Positions 28,678 through 38,180 of a stretch of 64,000 nucleotides of DNA are shown in pieces. Under the pieces are notes generated by a model. It was not told the DNA's origin. It saw nothing but the letters and a program-made list of their open reading frames with translations, and ran no database searches. The DNA lies in NCBI RefSeq assembly GCF_001513975.1, contig NZ_KQ947998.1, forward strand, positions 62,001 through 126,000, read 5' to 3'. The position numbers were made by a program, and so were the translations under genes. Numbering within the stretch: the stretch's first letter is position 1; every line of letters starts with the position of its first letter. This DNA comes from Streptomyces curacoi. Its GTDB lineage: Bacteria; Actinomycetota; Actinomycetes; Streptomycetales; Streptomycetaceae.

Positions 28678-30738
28678 GTGAATCAGCCTGCCGAAAACCA
28701 GCCCCAGCCGGGCGCGGTCAGCCTCGCGCAGTCGTCCCCGACCGTCGGCACGTTCCGCGAGCGGGACGGCGCGCTGGAGTGGAGCGGCCGTCAGGAGACC
28801 GTACGTGTCGAGCCGTGGGGGCCGGACGCGGTCCGGGTCCGTGCCCGGCTCGGCGGGCCGGTCCTCGACGGACTGCCCGGCGCTCTGGTGGAGGCCGCTC
28901 CGGCGACCGAGTCCACCGTCAAGATCGAGGACGGGCTGGGCGTGCTGACCGTCGGCGCGCTGACCGTCGAGGTCGACGCCGAGGGCCTGATCCGCTTCCT
29001 GCGCACCGCGGACGGCGGCGAGATCCTCGCCGAGGAACGCGCCCACTTCTGGTGGCCGGGCCCGCGCCTCTACACGGCCGTCGGCAACGGCTACCACCGC
29101 CTGGAGCAGCGCTTCGCCGCGTACGACGACGAGAAGCTGTTCGGCCTCGGCCAGCACCAGCACGGCCGCCTGGACCAGAAGGGCCTGGTCCTGGACCTTA
29201 TCCAGCGCAACTCGGAGGTCGGCATCCCGGTCCTGGCCTCCAGTCGCGGCTACACCCTGCTGTGGAACAACCCGGCGATCGGCCGCGTGGAGCTCGCGCA
29301 CAACGGCACCCGGTGGGTCGCCGACTCCGCCCGCCAGATCGACTACTGGATCACCGCCGGCACCCCGGCCGACGGGCAGCGCCGCTACAGCGCGGTGACC
29401 GGCCGTACGCCGATGCTCCCGGAGTGGGCGGCCGGTTTCTGGCAGTGCAAGCTGCGCTACCGCACCCAGGACGAACTCATGGCCGTGGCCCGGGAGTACA
29501 AGCGCCGGGGCCTGCCCATCTCCGCCATCGTCTGCGACTTCTTCCACTGGACGCATCTGGGCGAGTGGAAGTTCGACCCGAAGGAGTGGCCGGACCCGGC
29601 GGCGATGGTGCGCGAGCTGGACGAGCTCGGCATCAAGCTCGTCGTCTCCGTCTGGCCGTCGGTCTCCCCGCTCTCCGAGAACCACCCGGTCATGGAGCAG
29701 CGCGGCTACTTCATCGGCACCCAGTACGGCCCGATGGCACACGCCGACTGGCCGGACAAGGAGGTGGCGTCGACGGTCCAGGTGGCGTTCTACGACGCGA
29801 CCAACCCGGACGCCCGTGACTTCGTGTGGTCGAAGGTGAAGGAGAACTACCTCGACCCGTACGGCATCACCGCCTTCTGGCTGGACGCCTGCGAGCCGGA
29901 GCTGAAGCCGGGCTTCCAGGAGAACCTGCGCTACTGGGCGGGTCCGGGCCTGGAGGTCGGCAACATCTATCCGGCGGAGAACGCCCGCACCTTCTACGAG
30001 GGCCTGCGCGCGAGCGGCGAGGAGGAGATCGTCACCCTCAACCGCTCGGCGTGGGCGGGCAGTCAGCGCTACGGCTCCGCCCTGTGGTCCGGCGACATCG
30101 GCACCGACTTCCCGACCCTGCGCCGCCAGATCGCGGCCGGCCTCAACACGGCGCTGTCCGGCATCCCGTGGTGGAACACGGACATCGGCGGCTTCCACGG
30201 CGGCGACCCGGACGACCCGGCGTACCGCGAGGTGATGGTCCGCTGGTTCCAGTTCGGCGCGCTGTCCCCGCTGATGCGTCTGCACGGCTTCCGTGACCCG
30301 GGCATGCCGCTCGGCCCGGAGATGACCGGCGGCCCGAACGAGGTGTGGTCGTACGGCGAGGAGGCCGGCGCGATCCTGGCGGAGTATCTGCGGCTGCGCG
30401 AGCGGCTGAAGCCGTACGTCCTGCGGGTCATGCGCGAGGCCCACGAGGAGGGCCTGCCGGTGATGCGCCCGCTGTTCCTGGAGTTCCCCGAGGACCAGAC
30501 GGCCTGGACGGTCGACGACGCCTACCTCTTCGGCCGTGACCTGCTGGTGGCCCCGGTGCTGACGGCGGGCGCGACGGCCCGGACGACGTATCTGCCGGCG
30601 GGCGCGAGCTGGACGGACGCGTGGACCGGCGAGACGTACGAGGGCGGTACGACCGTGACGGTCGACGCCCCGCTGGAGCGCATCCCGGCGTTCCTGCGGG
30701 ACGGCGTGAGCCTGCCGATCCTCCCGGCCGCCGAGTAG
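28678..30738 (+). CDS. GH31 family glycosidase, probable alpha-xylosidase
   Basis: This 686-residue enzyme starts at GTG 28678, with AGGAG 7 nt upstream. It has no signal peptide, so it acts in the cytoplasm. The GH31 catalytic nucleophile is Asp 403 in FWLDACEPEL and the acid/base Asp 473 lies in SGDIGTDF. Motifs such as CDFFHWTHLGEWKFDPKEWPD match the alpha-xylosidase (YicI-like) branch rather than alpha-glucosidases. The expected reaction is removal of alpha-1,6-xylose from the non-reducing end of xyloglucan oligosaccharides. It follows the LacI gene and ends at a strong hairpin. Confidence 0.9.
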   Translation: MNQPAENQPQPGAVSLAQSSPTVGTFRERDGALEWSGRQETVRVEPWGPDAVRVRARLGGPVLDGLPGALVEAAPATESTVKIEDGLGVLTVGALTVEVDAEGLIRFLRTADGGEILAEERAHFWWPGPRLYTAVGNGYHRLEQRFAAYDDEKLFGLGQHQHGRLDQKGLVLDLIQRNSEVGIPVLASSRGYTLLWNNPAIGRVELAHNGTRWVADSARQIDYWITAGTPADGQRRYSAVTGRTPMLPEWAAGFWQCKLRYRTQDELMAVAREYKRRGLPISAIVCDFFHWTHLGEWKFDPKEWPDPAAMVRELDELGIKLVVSVWPSVSPLSENHPVMEQRGYFIGTQYGPMAHADWPDKEVASTVQVAFYDATNPDARDFVWSKVKENYLDPYGITAFWLDACEPELKPGFQENLRYWAGPGLEVGNIYPAENARTFYEGLRASGEEEIVTLNRSAWAGSQRYGSALWSGDIGTDFPTLRRQIAAGLNTALSGIPWWNTDIGGFHGGDPDDPAYREVMVRWFQFGALSPLMRLHGFRDPGMPLGPEMTGGPNEVWSYGEEAGAILAEYLRLRERLKPYVLRVMREAHEEGLPVMRPLFLEFPEDQTAWTVDDAYLFGRDLLVAPVLTAGATARTTYLPAGASWTDAWTGETYEGGTTVTVDAPLERIPAFLRDGVSLPILPAAE

Positions 30739-30764
30739 CGGCGGCGGCCGGGAACCGGTCGGGT

Positions 30765-30797
30765 GCGGTCGGCCCTGCGAGGGAGGGGGCCGACCGC
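30765..30797 (+). terminator. Hairpin downstream of GH31
   Basis: GCGGTCGGCCC (30765-30775) pairs perfectly with GGGCCGACCGC (30787-30797) around an 11-nt loop, 26 bp beyond the GH31 stop. It should close the LacI-GH31 unit. Confidence 0.7.
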
Positions 30798-30862
30798 GCC
30801 GTGCCGGCGCCGTGCGAAGGGCCGCTCGTGGGGGACGGCCGAGTCGCCGGGGTGGGCAGGGC

Positions 30863-30894
30863 CGTCAACTCACGGGCATGCTGAGCCAGTTGAC
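30863..30894. promoter_or_regulatory. Inverted repeat GTCAACT...AGTTGAC upstream of the sulfotransferase gene
   Basis: Perfect 7-nt arms at 30863-30869 and 30888-30894 are separated by 18 bp, about 40 bp before the sulfotransferase start. An operator for an unidentified regulator is possible. No other gene lies in the 195-bp gap. Confidence 0.35.
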
Positions 30895-30933
30895 GTGTAC
30901 AGCCGCCCCGCCGTCGAAAGGAACTCGACCTCC

Positions 30934-32121
30934 GTGCCCTCGACCCCGTTACCCCTCGCCCTGGCCAACCTGCTGCTGCGGCCGGCGTTCGGCTCCCGTC
31001 GTACCCCCGACCAGGTCTTCGACCGGCTTCTCGCCGACGCCGGGCAGGCGGAGCGCGACGAGTCGTTCGTCGACGACTTCCGGTTCCTGCTGCGCTGCTG
31101 GGCCGGGGCGGAGAACCTCACGCCGGTGGGCTGGGCGTCCGCGCGGGCCCACGTCCGCGGGCAGCTCGCCAACCGGGCCCGGATCCGGCGGCTGATCGCC
31201 GAGCACCCGGCGATCGAGCGCGAGCCCATCGAGCGGCCGGTGTTCGTGGTGGGCCTGCCGCGCACCGCCACCACGCTCGCGCACGCCGTGCTGTCCCTCT
31301 CGGACGAGCACCGGTGCCCCCTGCTGTGGGAGCTGCTCACGCCCGACCTGGACACCTCACCCCGGCAGCGGCGCAGGGCGATCGCGACCGGACGCCGGAT
31401 GGTGCGGGGCACGAACCTGTTCGCCCCGCGCTTCCGCGACATCCACCCGATGGTCGCCGAGGGCCCCGAGGAGTGCACCTTCGCCCTCCCGCACGCCCAG
31501 ATGCCACTGTCGCAGGCCCTGATCACGCAGTACCCGGACTGGTACTACCAGCGTGACTTCGTCCCCGACTACCGGCACCTCAAGCAGGTCTACCAGGTCC
31601 TGCAGTACGGCCGCCCCCGCCGCCGCTGGGTGCTGAAGTCCCCCATGCACATCCAGAACCTGGACGCCCTGCTCACCGTCTTCCCCGACGCCACGCTCGT
31701 GTGGACCCACCGCGACCCGGTCACCGTCGTGGCCTCCTTCTGCAGCCTGATCGAGCACGGCATGGCCGTCAGCACCCGCCCCGTGGACCTGCACGGCATC
31801 GGCGCCACCTGGCTCGACGCGCTGAGCCGCTCGATGGCGCGTGGCCTCGCCGCCCGTGCCGCCCTCCCCCGTGAGTCGCTGGTGGACGTCCCGTACTCCT
31901 GGCTCGGCGCCGACCCGGCCACCGGCGTCCCGAAGCTCTACGCCGCCGTCGGCGCCCGCTGGACCGACGCCGACGCCGCCCGGCTCCCCGGTGTCGTCGC
32001 CCGCCCCAGGGGAAGCCGCCCGCACCGCTACGACCTGTCCCGCTACGGCCTGACCCGCGCCGACGTCGAGACCGCCTTCGCCGACTACAACGCGCTGCGC
32101 GCCGAGGTCGACCGGGCCTGA
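30934..32121 (+). CDS. Sulfotransferase family protein
   Basis: The 395-residue protein has the PAPS-binding loop as VFVVGLPRTATT, the second PAPS region as WVLKSPMHIQNLDALLTVFPDATLVWTHRDPVTVVAS, and overall similarity to the Sulfotransfer_3 group. It would transfer sulfate from PAPS to a hydroxyl acceptor that cannot be identified. The GTG at 30934 has AAAGGA 11 nt upstream. An in-frame GTG at 30895 is an alternative. It is flanked by terminators on both sides, so it is a separate unit inserted between sugar-utilisation genes. Confidence 0.85.
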   Translation: MPSTPLPLALANLLLRPAFGSRRTPDQVFDRLLADAGQAERDESFVDDFRFLLRCWAGAENLTPVGWASARAHVRGQLANRARIRRLIAEHPAIEREPIERPVFVVGLPRTATTLAHAVLSLSDEHRCPLLWELLTPDLDTSPRQRRRAIATGRRMVRGTNLFAPRFRDIHPMVAEGPEECTFALPHAQMPLSQALITQYPDWYYQRDFVPDYRHLKQVYQVLQYGRPRRRWVLKSPMHIQNLDALLTVFPDATLVWTHRDPVTVVASFCSLIEHGMAVSTRPVDLHGIGATWLDALSRSMARGLAARAALPRESLVDVPYSWLGADPATGVPKLYAAVGARWTDADAARLPGVVARPRGSRPHRYDLSRYGLTRADVETAFADYNALRAEVDRA

Positions 32122-32126
32122 CGGCA

Positions 32127-32166
32127 AGGGCCGGCCCCGCACTCGGGTCGAGTGCGGGGCCGGCCC
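32127..32166. terminator. Bidirectional terminator between convergent genes
   Basis: A perfect 18-bp stem (32128-32145 with 32149-32166) and the 3-nt loop GGT lie between the sulfotransferase stop and the minus-strand glycosidase stop. Confidence 0.85.
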
Positions 32167-32182
32167 ACCGGCAGCCCGTGTG

Positions 32183-34717
32183 CTATCCGACGACGCGGCC
32201 GAGTTCGATCCGGTCGATGTTCGGCGCCCACGCGGTCGCGTTCCGGAACGTCACCGTGTTGGCGCCCTTCTTCAGGTCGACCGGGACGCCCAGCGTCCAG
32301 TAGTCGTCCCAGCTCCAGGTGTTCTTGAAGGTGGCCTTCAGCGGCGCCGCCGTGCCGACCGTGATGTCCGCCGCACGGGACATGATGTCGGTGTTGTAGG
32401 CGTGGCCGTTGTCGCGCCGGTCATTGTGCGCGTAGTGGACGACCAGCACATAGCGCCCGGCCTTCGGCGCGTCCACGGTGAACTCGGCGGTGCTGGAGGG
32501 GCTGTTGCCGAGCCAGCCGATGTACGAGCCCGCGGAGGCGTGGGCCGAGTCCACCAGCCGGGCCCCGCCCGCCAGGGTGGCCGAGGCGCCCTCGTAGGAG
32601 AGGGTGCCGCGCGTCGAGCCGTCGCCCGAGACGTGCAGCGAGCCGACGGAGGCGTGCCGGGCCGTCAGCGCGAGACGGTTGTTGCCCGCCACGAGGTACA
32701 GCCGCAGGGGCTTTCCGGGCGCCGCCGTCACCGTCTCCCCGTGCAGGGCCAGCCGCACCGGCGCGGAGGCGTGCGGCACCACCGTGTAGTAGCCGTCGCG
32801 CGGGGCGTAGACGTCGAAGACGGCCTTGTCCCCGGAGCGCAGGACGAGCGCGCCGGTGCCCACGCCGGCCGAGGAGGAGTAGTCGTACGACGGCTTCCCG
32901 CTGATGTCGGCCAGCGTGGCCTCGTACGACGCCGAGGGCTCACCGTCGTGTGCGATCAGGTCGATACGGTCCAGGGTGACCTCGCGGTCGCCCTTGGCGA
33001 GGGCCAGTTGGTGGGTGCCGGCGGAGAGCCGGACGGTGACGTCCTTCTTGGCGCGGTAGGTCCAGTTCTCGGTGGAGGGGTAGCTGACCGTGAGCGGGGC
33101 GGCGCCGTCGATCGACAGCCGCTGGGTGGCCGGGGCGCCGGACTGGTTGCCGTAGAGGATCGCCAGGTCGTAGGTGCCGTCCTTCGGCACCGTCACCGTG
33201 AAGTCGACCTTGCTGGTGGCCTGGTTGAGGGAGCCGACGTCCTTGGTGCCGGAGGCCGCGTAGCCGTTGGCGTTGCTGACGGTGCCCTGGGTGTAGACCT
33301 TGCCGTCGGTGATGGCGGCGTCCTCGGCCTCGTAGGACGCCGTCCACGGGACGGAGGCGGCGGTCGGGGTGCCGGAGCCGCCGGGGGTGAGGACGATCCG
33401 GTACGCCGACATCTTGTCCATGCCGCGCAGCGGGACGGTCACCGAACCGTCGGCCGCCACCTTCACCTTCGTGCGGGCCAGCACCCGCGGGGTCGCGTGC
33501 TGTCCCTCGTAGCCGGACCAGGCGGCCTCGGCGACGGTCGCGGTGACCGTGCGGCCGAAGAGGGACCGGGCGACGTTGCGCACCACCACGTCCGAGTCGC
33601 CGGCGGAACCGCCGAGCAGGACCTGGGCCTGGCGGCGGGAGGTGTCGAGGGAGGCGAGGCCCTGGAGGGTGTCGATGGCGTTCGGCTGCGGCGGGGTCAC
33701 CTTGACGGTGTCGCCGGTCAGTCCGGCGTACCAGCGGAAGAACCACCAGCCGCCGTTGGGGATGCCGGAACGCACCACATGGCCGCTCATGTTGCCGGCG
33801 GCATCCCAGTAGGCCATGTTGGCGTACACCTTGTTGCGCTCGAACATCGAGACCCACTGCACGAGCTGCCCGGGCACGGACAGGTCGCGGCGGTTGGCGT
33901 ACTCGTCGATGTTGATCTTCAGGGGCGCGATGCCCGCCTCGCGTTCGAGCGCGCGGTAGTTGTCGTAGTGCGCCTGGAAGTCCCGCAGTGAGCCGGAGCC
34001 GAGTTCGTGCCAGGTCATGATCTGCGGCAGCACGTTCTCGCGCTTGGCGAAGGCGAGGAAGTCCTTCAACAGGCGGCTGTGGTACGCGGCTTCGTTGGGC
34101 CCGGCGATCCGGGCATCGGGGTCTGTCGCGCGGATCCGCTGGTACACCGTCTTCCAGTCCTTGAAGAACCGGTCGCGGTTGGCCTCGTACTGCGCCTGGT
34201 CGGAGACGCCGAGCTTGTACCAGATCTGGTCGGGCTCGTTGAACGGGATGTAGACGAAGCGGTCGCTGTCGGGGTCGGCCGACACCTCCTTGGCGATCTT
34301 GTCGACCTTGGGGAGGTAGTCGTCGATGCCGAGGTCCTCGTACGGCCACTTGGCGTAGATGTCCTGCATCATCACGTTGATCTCGCCGCCGCCGTTGCGG
34401 AAGAACGACTTGGAGACGGAGAGCGCGTCACCGTTGGGGTGCTGAAGTCCCCCCTGCGGCTTCTGCGAGATGCTGGTGATCTTGAGGGGCTCCAGCGCGG
34501 CGTCGGCGGGCACTCCGTCGTCGCCGAGCCCGTACAGCGCGCCGTTGGCGCCGAGCATCACCGGGCCCTCGGAGGCGGCGAGGTCGACGGTGAGGCGCTG
34601 GGGGTCCGCGGCGGCGGTCGCGGACCCGGCTGCGGGGAGGGTGGCTGCCATGGCGGCTACTCCGAGTGCGGCTGCTAGCAAGGCGGTGCGGGATCTCGTG
34701 CGGGCGGGGGTTCTCAC
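32183..34717 (-). CDS. Large secreted clan-A-like glycoside hydrolase with C-terminal carbohydrate-binding-like modules
   Basis: The 844-residue protein starts at GTG 34717, with GGAGGT 8 nt upstream, and has a Sec signal ending near ATLPAAGSATAAA. Residues about 40-350 look like a (beta/alpha)8 barrel of clan GH-A. FVYIPFNEPDQIWY would supply the acid/base Glu and LKINIDEYANRR the nucleophile Glu. This resembles GH39-type xylosidases, but I cannot assign the family. A beta-rich domain follows, then two or three segments with CBM6/35-like patterns (YEAEDAAITDG near 490, SYEATLADISGK near 620 and a C-terminal copy). It lies 16 bp after the permease stop, so it belongs to the ABC operon. The substrate is unknown and probably galactose-rich, judging from the GH36 neighbour. 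Confidence 0.75.
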   Translation of the reverse strand: MRTPARTRSRTALLAAALGVAAMAATLPAAGSATAAADPQRLTVDLAASEGPVMLGANGALYGLGDDGVPADAALEPLKITSISQKPQGGLQHPNGDALSVSKSFFRNGGGEINVMMQDIYAKWPYEDLGIDDYLPKVDKIAKEVSADPDSDRFVYIPFNEPDQIWYKLGVSDQAQYEANRDRFFKDWKTVYQRIRATDPDARIAGPNEAAYHSRLLKDFLAFAKRENVLPQIMTWHELGSGSLRDFQAHYDNYRALEREAGIAPLKINIDEYANRRDLSVPGQLVQWVSMFERNKVYANMAYWDAAGNMSGHVVRSGIPNGGWWFFRWYAGLTGDTVKVTPPQPNAIDTLQGLASLDTSRRQAQVLLGGSAGDSDVVVRNVARSLFGRTVTATVAEAAWSGYEGQHATPRVLARTKVKVAADGSVTVPLRGMDKMSAYRIVLTPGGSGTPTAASVPWTASYEAEDAAITDGKVYTQGTVSNANGYAASGTKDVGSLNQATSKVDFTVTVPKDGTYDLAILYGNQSGAPATQRLSIDGAAPLTVSYPSTENWTYRAKKDVTVRLSAGTHQLALAKGDREVTLDRIDLIAHDGEPSASYEATLADISGKPSYDYSSSAGVGTGALVLRSGDKAVFDVYAPRDGYYTVVPHASAPVRLALHGETVTAAPGKPLRLYLVAGNNRLALTARHASVGSLHVSGDGSTRGTLSYEGASATLAGGARLVDSAHASAGSYIGWLGNSPSSTAEFTVDAPKAGRYVLVVHYAHNDRRDNGHAYNTDIMSRAADITVGTAAPLKATFKNTWSWDDYWTLGVPVDLKKGANTVTFRNATAWAPNIDRIELGRVVG

Positions 34718-34733
34718 GCTGCTGGACCTCCAG

Positions 34734-35558
34734 TCACTTGACGGCTCCACTGGTGATTCCGGACACGATCTTTCGCTGGCCGACGAGGAACACGGCGACC
34801 ATGGGCAGGCTCATCACCACGACGTACGCGAAGACGAGGTGCCAGTTGTTGAGGTAGAGCTGGGCGCCGGCGACCTGGTAGAGGTTCAGCGGGAGAGTGG
34901 CCCGCTCGCCGCCGCCGAGGACGAAGAACGCGTAGAAGATGTCGCTCCAGGCGTAGAGCATCACCATGATCGTCGCGGTGGCGATGACAGGCCGGAGCAG
35001 CGGCAGGATGATCCGGACGAAGATCCGTGACGGCTTCGCCCCGTCCATCCGTGCCGCCTCCTCCAGCTCCATGGGGATGGCACGGATGAAGCCGGTCATG
35101 AAGAAGATCGACGTCGACAGGTACATGCCGGTGTAGACGGCGATCATGCCGGGCCGGGTGTTCGCCAGCCCCAGCTGCCGCAGCTCCATCACGATGGTGA
35201 TGACGGCGGGCGGCAGCAGCAGTCCGCTGATGCACAGCGCGTACGCGGCCGAGACCAGCTTCGACTTGCGGCGGGCGAAGACCCAGGCCGCGCCCGCCCC
35301 GAGGATCAGGACCAGCACCACCGAAGGCACCACGACGAGCAGCGAGTTGACGAACCCGCGCAGCATCTCGCCCTGGCTGACGGCGTCCTGGTAGTTGCTG
35401 CCGGGCTGCCAGTGCCGGGGCAGGTCGAGGTTGGGTCTGATGGCCTCCGCCTGCGGCTTGGCGGAGGTGACCGCGACCAGCCACAGCGGTACGCCGACGG
35501 CCAGGGCGGCGAGGAGCAGGACGAGGGCCGGACGGCCGTAGCGCCACACGGGAGTCAC
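34734..35558 (-). CDS. Carbohydrate ABC transporter permease (MalG type)
   Basis: The 274-residue protein has six predicted membrane helices and the permease loop EEAARMDGAKPSRIFVRIILPLLRP. This loop contacts the ATPase in CUT1 sugar importers. The GTG at 35558 overlaps the preceding permease stop (GTGA) and has GGGAG 8 nt upstream. It works with the permease and binding protein encoded just upstream. No ATPase gene is nearby. In Streptomyces many such importers share the ATPase MsiK encoded elsewhere. Confidence 0.9.
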   Translation of the reverse strand: MTPVWRYGRPALVLLLAALAVGVPLWLVAVTSAKPQAEAIRPNLDLPRHWQPGSNYQDAVSQGEMLRGFVNSLLVVVPSVVLVLILGAGAAWVFARRKSKLVSAAYALCISGLLLPPAVITIVMELRQLGLANTRPGMIAVYTGMYLSTSIFFMTGFIRAIPMELEEAARMDGAKPSRIFVRIILPLLRPVIATATIMVMLYAWSDIFYAFFVLGGGERATLPLNLYQVAGAQLYLNNWHLVFAYVVVMSLPMVAVFLVGQRKIVSGITSGAVK

Positions 35559-36478
35559 AGCATCTGCTCCCTTCGCCGCAGGCCGACGACCAGCGGGATC
35601 GCTACGGCGACCACGACCAGGAAGAGGACGAGGCTCATCGCGGAGGCCTGGGCGTACAGGCCCTGTCCGAAGATCCGGAACATGTAGATGTTGAAGACCT
35701 CGGTGGAGGCCGCGGGGCCGCCGCCCGTGGTGGCCTGCACGATGTCGAATGTGTTCATCGAGCCGATCAGCGCGGTGGTGACGTTGAAGGTGACCGCGGG
35801 CGCGAGCATCGGCCGGCGCACCGACCAGAAGGTCCGCCAGGGCCCCGCGCCGTCGCACTTCGCGGCCTCCAGCATCTCGCCGGGGATGCCCTTGAGCCCG
35901 GCGAGGTAGATCAGCATCGACAGGCCCATCCACTTCCAGCCGTGGATGAGGGTGACCACGACGAGCGTCCAGGTCGGCGAGCCCAGCCACGGAACGTCCG
36001 TGCCCAGCACGGCGTTGACGGCCCCGTCCTGGTCGAGCAGCGCCTGGAAGACATAGCCGGTGGCGAGCGCGGAGATGAGCACCGGCAGGAAGAAGACCGC
36101 CCGGAAGAACCGGTTGAAGCGGCTGTCGTCCTCAAGGAGCAGCGCCAGCACCAGCCCGAAGCCGTTCTGGAACAGCGCGGCCAGCAGCGCGTACAGCAGG
36201 GTCGTGCGGATCGCGCGCAGCAGGGAGCCGTCGTCGGCGATGGTCTTGAAGTTGTCCAGGCCGGTGAAGGCGATGTCCGCGTGGTAGGAGGACCAGTTGG
36301 TGAACGGGTAGTAGAAGTTGAGCAGGTTGGGCACCAGGAAGAAGCCCGCGAAGACGACGATCGCGGGGAGCGCGAACCACCAGGGGTGGTGCACGGCGGC
36401 GCGCGGCAGCCGCCCCACCTCCTTGGGCGCGCCTGGTGCGGACGGCTGCTTGCGCGTACGTACGACCGTGTCCGCCAT
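35555..36478 (-). CDS. Carbohydrate ABC transporter permease (MalF type)
   Basis: This 307-residue protein has a cytoplasmic N-terminus of about 30 residues and six predicted membrane helices. The EAA loop reads LEAAKCDGAGPWRTFWSVRRPMLAP. GSMNTFDIVQATTGGGPAASTEVFNIYMF near the end is typical of CUT1 MalF-like partners. The ATG at 36478 lies 2 bp after the binding-protein stop. It is the middle gene of a binding protein-permease-permease-glycosidase operon. Confidence 0.9.
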   Translation of the reverse strand: MADTVVRTRKQPSAPGAPKEVGRLPRAAVHHPWWFALPAIVVFAGFFLVPNLLNFYYPFTNWSSYHADIAFTGLDNFKTIADDGSLLRAIRTTLLYALLAALFQNGFGLVLALLLEDDSRFNRFFRAVFFLPVLISALATGYVFQALLDQDGAVNAVLGTDVPWLGSPTWTLVVVTLIHGWKWMGLSMLIYLAGLKGIPGEMLEAAKCDGAGPWRTFWSVRRPMLAPAVTFNVTTALIGSMNTFDIVQATTGGGPAASTEVFNIYMFRIFGQGLYAQASAMSLVLFLVVVAVAIPLVVGLRRREQML

Positions 36479-36480
36479 GG

Positions 36481-37803
36481 TCAGAACCCGGGCGCGCCCT
36501 GGGCCTTGGCCACCTGCGCGAACTGGTCCTGGATCGCCTGGGCGACCTGCTGCGGGCTCTTCTTGCCGAAGATCATGTCGGCGAGGTAGAGGTGGGTGTC
36601 CGGAGCGACGATCGCCTTGGCCTGGAAGACGCCGATGGCGGTGGGCAGGGCCGTGACCTGGGCCTTGGACGTCTGCGGTAGCCCGTCGGGCGTGGGCACG
36701 GACGGCTGCACGGACGGGATCTTCATCGTCTTGATGTAGTCGGCGTAATCCGGGCCGAGCCAGAAGGCGAGGAACTGGCGGGCGGCGTTCTGCCGCTTGT
36801 CGTCACCGGTTCTGAAGGCGACCACGCCGTTGGTCTGGTCGGGCGAGTACATGCCGGTGGCCGAGGAGTTGGCGATGGGGAACCAGCCGATCTTCTTGTC
36901 GATCTCGGCGCTGGAGTACTTGGCCTGCAGCTGGCTCTGGAAGGAGGTGACGTTGAGGACCATGCCGGCCTCGCCCTTCCACAGGGCGTCGGCCTGACCG
37001 GTGAAGGTGCCGGTGCGGTAGTTCTTCTGGGCGAGCCCGGCGTCGAGCAGCTTCTCCTTGTACTTCTTGATCGCCCCGACGACGACGGGGTCGGTCCACT
37101 TCTCCTGGTTCTTGTTGAGCCCGTCCCACCACTGCTTGTCGAGGTCGGTGAGCTGGACCTGCATCTGCCACTGAAGGGGCCACTTGTCGCCGCCGGCCTC
37201 GTAGAAGCCGGCCGCGTCCGTGCTGTCGACGACCTTGTGGCCGAGGGCCAGCAGCTCGTCGTACGACTTCGGGAAGTCCTTCTCGCTCAGCCCGGCCCGC
37301 TTGAAGACGTCCTTGTTGTAGTAGACGCCGAGCATGGCGGGGCTGGTGACGATCGCCGCGTACCGCTTGCCGTCGATCATGCCGAGCGACTTCTCGGTGT
37401 CGCCGAGCCTGGCCTCCCACGGTTCCCCGTCGAGGGTGAGGAGGTTCTGCTTCGGCTGGATGAACGGCAGCGTGGAGATGGACGGCTGCCAGAACATCAG
37501 GTCGGGACGGTCGCCGGAGGCCAGCTTGGTCGGCACGTTCTGCTCGTACAGGTCCGGGATGGCCTGGGTCTCCACCTTGGCGCCGGTGGCCTTCTCGAAG
37601 GCGTCGATGACCTGCTTGGGCGCGTTCACCGTGTTCTGCGCGGTCCACATGGTCAGCTTCACCCCGTCGAGGCGGGCGGTCGGATCGACCGCCGTCCGCT
37701 CGGTGCCGGAGTCGGAGTCCGCGGCGGTGGGGTCGCTGCACGCCGTGGCGGCGAGGCCGACGGCGCATATCAGCGCCAGGGCGGGGAGAGCTCTTCTGTT
37801 CAT
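36481..37803 (-). CDS. ABC transporter sugar-binding lipoprotein
   Basis: The 440-residue protein begins MNRRALPALALICAVGLAATAC, a lipoprotein signal with its lipobox at Cys 22. The mature part has the extracellular solute-binding fold of the MalE/family 1 type (KLTMWTAQNTVNAPKQVIDAFEKATG, PDLMFWQP). It would deliver an oligosaccharide to the two permeases downstream. AAAGG lies 6 nt before the ATG at 37803, and a GTG one codon earlier is also in frame. Sequence resembling its 5' end reappears at about 38097-38160, next to the truncated regulator fragment. Confidence 0.9.
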   Translation of the reverse strand: MNRRALPALALICAVGLAATACSDPTAADSDSGTERTAVDPTARLDGVKLTMWTAQNTVNAPKQVIDAFEKATGAKVETQAIPDLYEQNVPTKLASGDRPDLMFWQPSISTLPFIQPKQNLLTLDGEPWEARLGDTEKSLGMIDGKRYAAIVTSPAMLGVYYNKDVFKRAGLSEKDFPKSYDELLALGHKVVDSTDAAGFYEAGGDKWPLQWQMQVQLTDLDKQWWDGLNKNQEKWTDPVVVGAIKKYKEKLLDAGLAQKNYRTGTFTGQADALWKGEAGMVLNVTSFQSQLQAKYSSAEIDKKIGWFPIANSSATGMYSPDQTNGVVAFRTGDDKRQNAARQFLAFWLGPDYADYIKTMKIPSVQPSVPTPDGLPQTSKAQVTALPTAIGVFQAKAIVAPDTHLYLADMIFGKKSPQQVAQAIQDQFAQVAKAQGAPGF

Positions 37804-37930
37804 CACGTGCCTTTCGGAGCAGGTGGTTCAGAAAGCGGGACTCACAGCTGCGCTGTCTTCACAGGGGTGTTCATGCGGACGACCGACCCGAGTTCCTTCA
37901 GGAGGCAGCCCTGACAACTGCCGCCACTCG

Positions 37931-38113
37931 TACGACCGTTCAGCGGCCGGCAGGCGCCCGGCCCGAGCTCTCCCGCACCACCAGCTCCGGCACGGACACG
38001 GGATGCGGGGCGACCGGCGCGGGCTCCTCCAGCACCCCGTGCAACAGGGCGAACGCGGCCCGCCCGAGGCCGGTGCAGCCCAAAGGGCACCGGAAGAGGT
38101 CTTCTCGTCATCA
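37931..38113 (-). pseudogene. Remnant fusing a binding-protein start to the 3' end of a LacI gene
   Basis: Nucleotides 37931-38077 match 38172-38318, the last part of the intact LacI gene, at nearly every position with an offset of 241 bp. Ahead of them on the minus strand (ATG at 38113) are about eight codons like the start of the neighbouring binding-protein gene (MTRRPLP compared with MNRRALP). The flanking intergenic sequence is also similar. The fusion reads out of frame with LacI, so no functional protein results. It looks like the scar of a tandem duplication of a LacI-binding-protein segment followed by deletion. Confidence 0.75.
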
Positions 38114-38180
38114 CGTTCCCTTTCCGGAACAGGTCCTTCAAGAAGCGGGGCCTCACAACTGCGGCCACTCGCAGAACCGT

